A stretch of DNA of 64,000 nt, taken from contig JAJKFJ010021272.1 of the NCBI GenBank assembly GCA_027382625.1, positions 1 through 64,000 of the forward strand, given 5' to 3'. How positions within the stretch are numbered: the first letter of the stretch is position 1; each line of letters opens with the position of its first letter. Below, in pieces: positions 1-9,777 of this stretch. The position numbers were made by a program, and so were the translations under genes. The notes beneath the pieces were generated by a model. It saw nothing but the letters and a program-made list of their open reading frames with translations, was not told the origin of the DNA and did not search any database. The stretch is from Tetmemena sp. SeJ-2015 (lineage: Eukaryota > Ciliophora > Spirotrichea > Sporadotrichida > Oxytrichidae).

Positions 1-1
1 A

Positions 2-638
2 ATAGCATATTATAAATTAAATCCTCATTTGAATAAAAGACACTACGAGATAAGCGGGAAGATGACTTGCCATTTCTTAGCGCTTAATGAGCAGAATTCC
101 ATTAAAGGTTTTTTTGTAAAATCTATCGGGAGGTGATGCTGAGTACTTCAAATGAAGCATTTTTATTATGAAGAGTATCGAAACAGTCTCTCCAAGTTAG
201 ATATACCTTTCCCAAGATTTTTTATGCCACTTAAAGGATAAGTAGGTTCATAAATTAATAATGATCGTGATTAAAAGGCTAGGGTTGATATATTAAGGGA
301 TAACTGTGGGGGGGATTTTTTGGCTTCTCTTTTGAATATTTTTTAGGCAAGACCTCTAGTAATAACTTTGTTAAATAACTGCAGGATCACTAGCATGGCA
401 AAGTCTCTCTAAACTTTGGTGGTAAAGCTAGGTTATTTTTTCTCTTTCCAATTCTTTCTCATCAATGCCAAATTTAAATGATTTGGATCTGGTGCGTTTA
501 CTAGAAGATTTGGAACTGAGATAAATTGCCGAAGGGGTTACTGAGATGTTTGAATCCACTGAATTTTTGTCGTTCTAGTGGGAGGGTGTGTGTCTGTCAA
601 TCTGTCTGTCTGATTCTTTTACGTAGAGATCTTCTTGA
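2..638 (+). CDS. 3' part of an unidentified gene
   Basis: With TAA/TAG as Gln, protein-like sequence runs from the window edge. An open frame from position 2 reaches a TGA at 134-136, an ATG-led frame in the same phase runs 152-481, and another phase continues to a TGA at 636-638 with acidic, helix-like sequence (NDLDLVRLLEDLELRQ). The phase change near 350-480 implies an intron or IES; GTAATA (358) and GTAAAG (421) are candidate donors. No family is recognised and the 5' part is outside the window. It is judged coding because of balanced amino-acid composition rather than the Ile/Lys/Asn/Phe runs seen in random AT-rich frames here. Confidence 0.5.
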
Positions 639-1219
639 TAAGTCTACTAAAATTTATGTGTTGCTTAATTTATGTAGATGTTATTTTCATTTATTTTATG
701 TTATGAGAAGTTCCTGGTTAATACATATACAAACTTTTAATCCTTAAGTAGAAATTAATTTTAAGTTTTTTAAAATATTACTTTTTTAATTATAAAATTA
801 CATCTAAAGTTTATATTTAGAAAGTTTCAATAAACCATTCACTAATCAATATTTGTTAACGTCTAGAATCAAATATAAATAAAATAGCTGGTAGATTGAT
901 TAAATTCTAAATAATTTATTAACCTGAACTAAAGAACCAGAAATATGCAGTACCCACATAATATAACTTAGAATAAATTATTTCATGCTATTTAAATTCA
1001 TATTTTATAAAATCAATGATTAATTAAATTAAAAATGAGAATTAGTCACAAAAAGTAAGTTAAAATCACTGAGATCGAATGAACTACATTTTTCAGTAAT
1101 CTCTCAATAAATATTTTTATTTTCTCCTCTAATAAACTTTAATTTTTTTTACTTTTATTATTATATCTTCCTTATCCAGAAAAATGAATGGATGCTTGGT
1201 GGATTCTAAATTTTAAATC

Positions 1220-1510
1220 TCAAGCAACTATATGCATTTGATCTAAATAAATAATCTATATTTAAATAAATCCAACAATCTCTCTGCGAGAATTAGTATT
1301 AATTTTAGTTTTGAAATAGTTGAGAACTATGGGTGTAGTATCTGTCCATTGTAGAGTATAAAAGAATGGAATAAATTCTGCTATGAATCTAGCCTTTCTG
1401 ACAAAGTTATCTGCATCCACCCATCTCATGATTATTGTATGGTTTCCATAAACTGATGGTCCAGTATTCTTCAAACAGAAACTTCCCCTCGAATCATAAT
1501 AGTATATTAA
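1220..1510 (-). CDS. Isolated exon, unknown protein
   Basis: On the minus strand an acceptor-like TTTAATTAG lies directly before position 1510, followed by protein-like sequence (including GNHTIIMRWVDADNFVRK) ending at TGA, complement of 1220-1222. The composition (Trp, Asp, Arg, Gly, Pro) is unlike the surrounding low-complexity translations. No family recognised and no upstream exon found. It may be the last exon of a gene whose other segments lie elsewhere, or a gene remnant. Confidence 0.45.
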
Positions 1511-1619
1511 CTAATTAAATAGGAAGGAAAAAGCTTCTTAGTTAGTAATATATAATACGCAAAAATAATAAATCTGCATACAGGCTTAAAAACATGATGC
1601 CAATATGTCAGTCGCGACA

Positions 1620-1985
1620 TTCTGTTTAAATCATGAGAACGTTAAATATCTAGTGAAATCATTATCCATTCGCTTTCGTCTACAATTCCTCTGAGTTTTA
1701 CATAATTGCTGTTTTTACCAATAGACTTCAAACCTCAAATTGGAATAGTTTCGAAAGTTGGAAAATGTAATATAGTCTAACCAATTAGATTTGATTGACT
1801 TCACGGTAACAAATTCAAGGATGCAAAGCATTATATTACCAGAGACTAAACCTTATTTTTAATTGTTAAAAGAGGTCAAATTTGAATTCAACAGCAAACC
1901 CTTTAATGTCATTAATTTAGTGTCAGGAACATTCAAATTTTTGCGATAGCGTAGCATAGTTTCAGGGTTCACCACAATTCATCCA
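1620..1985 (-). CDS. Possible coding segment, unidentified
   Basis: A TGA-free minus-strand frame of roughly 120 codons with somewhat protein-like composition (SGNIMLCILEFVTVK is a sample). It starts just after an in-frame TGA and has no clear splice signals. Because TGA is the only stop in an AT-rich region, a frame of this length can arise by chance. It could be an upstream part of the gene represented at 1220-1510, which lies on the same strand. Confidence 0.25.
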
Positions 1986-2989
1986 CTCTAAATTAATATA
2001 CTTATATCCCTTACCTCTAAATTTTTTAATTAGGAAGCATAGAGAGGGGCTCTGCTCACTAAATGTTAATTATTGGCCCGCTAAATATTTATTCTAACTC
2101 CTGATTGACTTTGGTGCAACATGGAAATTTATATATCTATAGCAAATTAGAATTAATTTAATAGTATGTTAGACCAGCAGTGTTCGTAGGGGCAGAACTT
2201 TTTAAGTAAAGAACATTAAGCCCGTTTTTATTTTCTCACAGATATATTTTCTCAAGTATTTTATATAATATTTTGAACAAGACGATTTATAAACAAGTGA
2301 ATATTCTAATGTAACCAATAAAATCAAAATAGTTTATTTTAATAAAAATCTGATAATAACTTTAATAATTTAATTAACCTAGATATCATTCTCTAAAAAT
2401 TAGTGACCCTAAATTTATGAGGTAACAATAGATAAAGAAACTTATTAAAAAAGCTATGGTATTGAATGGTGAAAGATATAAAAGGAGATAGCGTTATATG
2501 TCCAGAGTTAAACTGTTCTAACAAGTACTAAGTTACTCTCTTTTTTCACACTGCACCTTATGAAGTTAATTATCTAACCCTGAGAATTCTTCAGCAATTT
2601 TGAAGGTGAATTCTATATTGTTAAGATTGTTCTATATGAAAATTTCTAAAATAATTAGAGAAACTTTGATAGACGCCCATATCAATTATATGAGTCCAAA
2701 TAATATCTCTCCATAATATGGATAGGAAGGGTGTAAGGAATTTTGACTTCATCAACTTTAAATGTCCAAATTTGCAGATACAATACTGCATCACATAGCA
2801 TTGATAAGAAATAAGTTAGATTTTACGAATATTAGAGAGAAAAAAATTTCATTAATTTTTAAAATAACATATCTTGTAAAATATTTATTTTTTTTAAAAT
2901 CAACTTTTAAGCATAGTCTATGGAATCTATTGAACGAATAAGCTTTTAAATTTAGTTAAGATGGAGCGATTAGCAAAAGTTAAAGTTTT

Positions 2990-3215
2990 TAGAATTTATC
3001 CTATTCTATAAGCATTCTCTTAAGCTTATAATTTTAAAAATCTTTAACACCTTCAAATTGGTTGTTAGACTACTCAGCACAGAATTTTAATCAACAAACA
3101 TTAAAATTTAGAAGTTAAAAAAAGATTGAATTAGTGTACTCATCGAGTCACTCAATAAGTAAATGTTAATGAAGCAGCTATTAAGTATGAATAATGATAA
3201 TATTTTGTTAAGTAA
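2990..3215 (+). pseudogene. Weak, decayed copy of FHA-gene segment
   Basis: Around 3025-3110 the sequence can be aligned by eye with 9185-9260 (a shared CTCAGYACAGA block followed by a CAAC block), and 3170-3195 resembles the exon stretch encoding LLRRALKMIKE in the FHA gene at 42.9 kb. Similarity is much lower than for the 9095-9490 copy, so this is an older copy or a chance resemblance. Confidence 0.3.
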
Positions 3216-4813
3216 GGAGAACATAGAAGAGTTTTAGAAGAGTCGATCAAAAAATGATTTTTTTTATTACTTTAATCAAATTATTGAAATAATTTAACTC
3301 TCAGTATTTAATTAAGTTTAATTTTTTAGTTTTATTATCAACAGTCACTTCGGTAATAGGTACGTTATAAGCATCGTCATTATTTAAAAACATAAGTTTC
3401 GAAAATTAATCATCAATTTAAAAATTAATTTTCCTATTCTTAAGATTATTATTTCCTCTTCTTAAGATTATTATTTGAACAATATCGGAGAAAACAAAAT
3501 AGAGATAATCACTAGAATCAAAGCAATTAAAACTAAAAAAATATTTTACTGGTTGACTGATTAATTTATCTTTGTTTACAAAAAAATATATTTTTTTAAA
3601 TATAAGATTTATCCAGACTATTATTTGAAGGGAAGTTTGGTTATATAAAAGTATAACCAGTGATTTGCTGTGCATATTTTATAGGAGAGTTGAATTATAA
3701 TTCAAATAGTTCATTTGATAGAGTAATTGGGCAAGGATATTAATTAAGATAACAGAAATATCTTATTATAGCTAATTAAGGAATTAACTCCAATTCTTTC
3801 AGTTTTAATGCAATAAAGCATTTAAGATAGTAGTATCTCATTTTCATATTCTTTCCCTACTTTATTTGTTTGTTTTTTAAACAAAGTAATAATCAAGCAA
3901 CCTATGAAAGCTAACACTCAGTTATCTGAGATAGAGGAAGCAAGGTATAAAATTCAGAGAATATGAGACAGACGTCACCTTCCTAGAAGACTTTAGATTG
4001 CCTGTTTAGGGTTAAAATTTAGCATGATTATAAGTATTAATAAAGAAATTAATTATACACAACTTATTTTCACTTTCTTATCATATTATGGAGTTTAAAT
4101 AAGTAGAATCTTTCTTAACTTAACCGTAGAATCTATATTCTTCCCCATTAAGCACAGATCGACCTTTGTCCGTACTTTAAAAATGTCTCCTGAATATCAT
4201 TCAAATATATAACTAAGCTATTTAAATAATAATCCGTATTTTAGTATAAATCTAATTATTTTTAGCACTTATTTTATTAAATAGTTTTAATAAATAAGAA
4301 ATTTAAAAATTAAATAATACAAATAAAAAATGCTCAATCTAAAAATTAAATAATTAATAGCACTGTAAAAGTGAACTAAGATACAGTAACTCCAGTATCG
4401 ATTGAGAATGATAAGGATAAAATATATACAAATATTTTTGTTTTTTTTTTAGATCAAGGAAAAAAATTCTTTATATAACTAAGAAATAAATGAACTACAA
4501 ATGATAAACTAATAGCACTCATTCTTAACCAAACTTATTAAGAATTTCATAGGAAAATATTATTGCACACATAAAACTTAAGATTCCTTTAATTCTGTTC
4601 GCAGTAAACCTTTGCTATTTATAGCAATTATTAAACATTCTCGTAATTAATGCGCTATTAAAAGTAAGAATTTCAAAATTAGCCAAGTATTAATATTTCC
4701 AAAGGCTGTTTGGATTTAATTATGATTTAAATTCAAATATATTTTCCAAAATATGCTCCTACTGATAAAGTATAGATAAGGTAAATTATTTAATTTGACT
4801 TTTGTTTACCTTG

Positions 4814-5515
4814 TCAGATTTCCTTATATAGGAGTAAAATAAAATTGAAGGCTATCATTGTATCTGTAACTTCATCTCTTTTCCATTCATCAACCTTCAC
4901 TTTAACTACAACTCCAATCTCAGGAACGTAGGAAGCCTAACCATAAGTAGAATTTGACGAGAAATCAAAGTATCTCCATTTGCATCCAATATCTCCAAAG
5001 TCTTCACAAATAAGTTCTATGTCGCCATCTCCTTCAGGAACTTAAACTAATAAAAAGATACTAAGAATGAGCAAATAATAGATGGATTCAATAATGGTCT
5101 ATTTTTAGATTTTAGTTCTATACAAATCAGAGATTTTTTAATTAATTTTTTCATATCTTATTACAGCTAATTTATAATAATCAGTGATCCATCATTTTAT
5201 ATAAATGAGACATTTTAAGTAAGCTTCAAATAATTATTGCAGAGAAAATATAAGAAATATAGTTGTCTATCTAACATAAAATAATCATGCTCTCATAAAA
5301 CAAGCAAAGGTTGGCATATTTCTACAACCAGATCTTAAATGAATTTGGGGTGAATACATAGGTTCTAAATTTTTTTAACTTCCTAATTTAATAATATTTA
5401 TTGAAAATTAACTTTAAAATTATTAAATAAAGCATAAAAGTTTAAGTTCCCAAGAATGTGCCTCCATTTAAGTAAATTGGAGCTTCTGGTGATGAGTAGC
5501 ATTAATGATAAGAGA
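4814..5515 (-). CDS. Two-exon remnant or orphan gene segment
   Basis: Minus strand. The downstream exon is 4814-5046: an acceptor-like TTTTTATTAG precedes it and it ends at TGA (complement of 4814-4816). It encodes clear protein-like sequence with acidic, Cys/Trp-containing text (CEDFGDIGCKWRYFDF). The upstream piece, about 5270-5515, has an open frame including APIYLNGGTFLGTQTF and TPNSFKIWLQKYANLC. Between them is AT-rich sequence. No family recognised. Either a small gene with the start missing or germline segments stranded in the gene-poor stretch. Confidence 0.45.
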
Positions 5516-8500
5516 GTATTAAAATAGAGAAGTTATTATTTAAATAAATCTATTCAATTAATATATAACTAAAAAATTAGATAAAAGTAAATCTAAACGA
5601 AAGAGTGTTAGACTTGAAAGTACAAGTGATTCACATTTTTTAAAATGTGAAAAAAATATTATAATCTTTGATGATAGGAAAATTCTCTAAGTTTAATGAT
5701 TATAAATTATTAAATTTTCTGAATAGATATAATAAATTACTAACCCTAAATTAATATTTATCTATAACTAGATTATGTGACTAAATGGCGACCTAAAAAG
5801 TTAAAATAACTCCTAAATAATATCTATATTTTAGTATAAATTCGTTCAAATAAATATATTTTGTTTATTTAAATGAGATATATAGTATAGATAAATAAAT
5901 GAAAATAATAATTGACTTTCAAAATCCTGAAAATTTAACCGTTAAAATTGTTTTGAGACTAGTAGAATTTTCATATGATATCTGCTATAATTCTTCAAGA
6001 AATTTAAGATTTGCTATTTTTTAATCTGTCATATCTAGGGTTTAGATTAATTTAAGAAGTCTAAATATGAATTACTTAGTATTCATAACTGAGGGTAAAC
6101 TCAAAGATTTTTTAAAATTTGATTTAAAAATATCTTGCTTTATTCATTTAATCTGGTAAGAGGCTATAATTTTATCGTTTATATCTAAAAATAAACAATT
6201 TTTATAGTGTTTAAATACTTAAGACTTTTCATCATTAATTTTTCTAAAGCCAATATGTTCATTATAAAAAAAATTTTAAAAATTTCCAAATAATATACTT
6301 TATTTAAAGAATGTTCAATCTAATAGATTTGGTATCTTTATCCTCGAATCTTTTTTTATGGTAATTACATCTAGAAATTATTTAAAATTTTAACTTTAAA
6401 ATAACAAAATAATAACAAAATAAACGAAATCAATTTTATAAATAAGTTGAGTTGGTTGTTAGACTGCTGATATGAGTAGTTCTCAGTGATCTCTGAGTTT
6501 TTGTGTATTTATCTTTGTATAATTGAATCTGAGGGCTTAAGCGAGGGGACGGAATAATTAAGCTATTATAATCTCAAATATAATTATAATTTATACAATT
6601 CTTTATTTAGGTTGACATTTATCCAAATTTATTTTTGCAACTAAGAAAATTATTAAATAATATTTAGTATATCTCGTAAAGAAAATCCATTATAAAGCAG
6701 AAGAAAAATCTATGGTAACTTATTTTTAAATGATTCTTATTTTATTATATATTTTAACATAAAGTTTTAATCATGATTATCAAAATTTGGAAAGAGATAA
6801 ACTTCTTCTAAGCTTAAAGAAATTAGTTGTGAAATATTCCCTTGCTAAAAGTCATAAATCAAAATTGATCGAAATTATTTATCTTATATAGAATGTGGAT
6901 ACTTTAAATTAAAAAATATGCTAATTAAGTTATAAATTAATCAATCAATCTTAAATTTGAGTCTAGAAGACTTGAAAATACAATTTAATTAATTAATTGG
7001 TGATATTATCATAATAATTTTAAAAGAGGGAAATATCTTAAATCTCTAAAGATTAAGACAAGTTTTTGATAATTTTACTTAATTTAGTTTCATTTATAAA
7101 TAACTCCGATTAATTAGGAGCTCACTTTTTAATTGTTAAATTGGGAAATTAAATTATAAATATAATTAGCTTGTCTCTAAAAATACTTAATTCATTTTAA
7201 TCTTGAATTATATTGGTTGTGGTAATGTTCATTCTATTCAAATCTAAATCCAGCTGTGGAACTAACTATAAGAGAGAGTCCCACTAAACGGTATGTTATC
7301 TTTAGAATATTTATATTTTGCCAAAATTTAATAATTTAAAAATTAAATAAAAGAGCTAACAAAAACCTATTTTATAAAACCATTACTGTATACAAAAATT
7401 ATATCTTATAGATGATTGAGATAGTTTTAAAGAATTTCATAAAGTAATGGTTTAATTATAAATTATCTTCTTTTTTTATTTCAAAAAGTAAAAATAATTT
7501 TAATTTAGCTCGATGAACTTTTTTTTGTATTCATAATGAGTTTTTTTTCTTCCATTTAGAGTACTCTATAATTAACTTGAGTAAAGAATTTATAAGATCA
7601 TCATTCTTTCTATTAACATTTCTTATGATTCTTTTAATATTTATTCCTAGAAATAGAAAATATTGTTTATTTTAACTAATTATAGATTGCTAAAAGTAAT
7701 TATCAATGCTTATTATAATTTATTATACTTAAACAAAGAATGTTGGTAAGACTATTTGTATGCATCTTGAATTTTAAGTCCAAAATTTTATTATAGCAAA
7801 AATTTAACTAGAATGCAAATTTATACAAAAATAAGCATTAGCTTGAAAAATTATACACAATTTTAATCTTCTCAAATTATTCATATGCTCAAGACTTAAT
7901 TAGTAATTAGTAATTGTTAATTAAGATAAATATTTTATCAGCTAAATTTTATAAAAGGATTAATTAATTTTGATTAAACATAAAAGCTTAATTAATTTGT
8001 TATAATATTTATTAACTAACAAATCTCTTATCTAGTAGTATCAGATGTTGATTTTGTTGATTTTTTAGACTTTAAATTTATTCCCTAATGGATGGATCCC
8101 AATCACAAACGCCAAATAATTTCTGGAATACTAACTTTTTTTAAAACTCATATTTTATAAAATTAAAAGACTATCCAACTTAGTTTTTCAAACTTATGCT
8201 TATTATAAGGTATAAGAAACGGAGTAAACCTTTTATAGTTTTTATTCTATAATTTAATTAAAACCATCCCAGATTTTATGTATTTGGTTCAAAAATAATC
8301 TTTATAATTCTTGTAAAGAATGCCTTCATAATCTATCAATTAATTTATTTTAGAAATTTTATGAAGAGCTTTATCTTTAATTGTTTGAGCTGCAGAATTT
8401 CCTTGCATTCCTAATTGTTAATTTTGAATGAATCACAAGATTATAAATCTTACTTTAATTGTAATACATTCAAGCTAAAAATGATTATTACGTGTATTGA

Positions 8501-9094
8501 TATATAAAAATTCTCAGAAAAGTAGGCAAAGAGCTATTAAGAAAACCTTTTTCTTAAAATGCTTCATTCAATTTAAGTCAATAAATATAGTCCTATTTAT
8601 AATAAGTTTTTAACTATAAGGTTTATTACTGCATGTGAACGAAACAAACTTATTTAATCCCTTAATTTGTTTTTTCTGTAGAAAAAATATAGGATTGAAA
8701 TTGTATTTTATATAGTATTTTAATAGCCCCTCTCATTGATTTATCAATTCGAATAAATATATAAGTATGCTAAGAAAACTACATCAAGATGTAGTTAAGA
8801 CAAAAATGCCTCCATTAAATCAGATTAGGGTCTTTGTAAAAAACACTTCCATATCGTAAAAGACAAAAGACTCTCTTTTTTCAATAAATCATTTATTGTT
8901 ATTTTGAATTATTAAATTTAATTCTAATCTATATTAGAATTTATTGGGGGTCAAATAAGAGTTCACTGATTTCTCTTTCTAAAATAATGAAAATCAACAA
9001 ATGGCTCAAACATCCCTTATTATTAAATCTCAACATATTTCACTTGCCTTTACGGAAGGTATAATATAGTTGAGATTTTAATGGAAAATGAAAT

Positions 9095-9490
9095 AAATTT
9101 ATATATTAATTTAAAATGGAATAAATCAGCTGAAGTTGAAGTGTGTCCAATTTAAATAATTATTACACCATTCGATTCAGTATCAAATTTTAAGAACTTT
9201 TTATCCTTGCAACTTTTGTTTGGGAGCGCTCAGTACAGAGTTATAACCAACACAAGTTTTAATAGAAGTGTTATTTGGTCTTTAGGATAATGCGCGATTC
9301 ATATCTCGCTGCTGAGAGGTGCTGGGATGATGATCAAAGAAAAAACTCATATTAATTTTTTTAAGAGCTATCGAACAAGAGACATATCAGAGGGTAAATC
9401 TGTAATTTTAACTGCCACGATGTTGCAACTCTTCATTTATTATTTTAACCAATCACCGATTTTAATTAAATTTTCTACTATAATCTAGAT
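9095..9490 (+). pseudogene. Decayed copy of the 5' region of the FHA gene
   Basis: About 395 bp aligns by eye, in inverted orientation, with 42795-43190 (the 5' part of the FHA gene) at roughly 80% identity. The match covers both the noncoding part (GTGTGTCCAATTTAAATAAT is identical) and the exon. The exon copy keeps recognisable remnants (CAIHISLLRGAGMMIKE against CVSHIQLLRRALKMIKED) but has lost the acidic Asp/Glu block. No other FHA exons follow, so it cannot make the protein. It is a partial germline duplicate, possibly of one MDS with flanking sequence. Confidence 0.75.
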
Positions 9491-9777
9491 TAAGTTTAAT
9501 AGCTCCATATAATAGATTGATTGATTCCTTCACAATTTCAATTTATTTTATTTTTAATTAATAATTTCTACCATCTTCTATCTCAATCATTAGGCATTTG
9601 TAACAATAGTGTTTAAATATAAAATAACCTAAAAAAGAATAATATTGAAAAGCTGTAAATAAAAAAATTTGAATTAGAAAAGGATTTAAATCATATCGAG
9701 AGTAATAAATGACTTTATTTAGGATCCAATAGGATTCTTAATGATTAATCATATCTTAATTATTATAATTATTATTT

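Larger units (their letters stand above)
639..9777. other. Gene-poor, AT-rich germline stretch
   Basis: About 9 kb with no complete gene. Most frames translate to low-complexity Ile/Lys/Asn/Phe/Tyr sequence. The only supported content is isolated exon-like pieces at 1220-1510 and 4814-5515 (minus), a weaker one at 1620-1985, and decayed copies of part of the FHA gene (9095-9490, and more weakly 2990-3215). No transposase, tRNA, rRNA or telomeric repeat was seen. Such a stretch would be expected to be largely lost from the macronucleus; that is an inference. Confidence 0.6.

Noticed and set aside
3418..3675. Minus-strand 85-codon ORF in the gene-poor stretch.
   Set aside because: Low-complexity Ile/Phe/Asn translation without splice signals or similarity; it contains a simple AAGATTATTATTT duplication.
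8084..8971. A TGA-free plus-strand frame of nearly 300 codons starting MDGSQSQTPNNFWN.
   Set aside because: After the first few residues the translation is Ile/Lys/Asn/Phe-rich like random AT-rich DNA. With TGA as sole stop, about one such frame is expected by chance in a stretch of this size.
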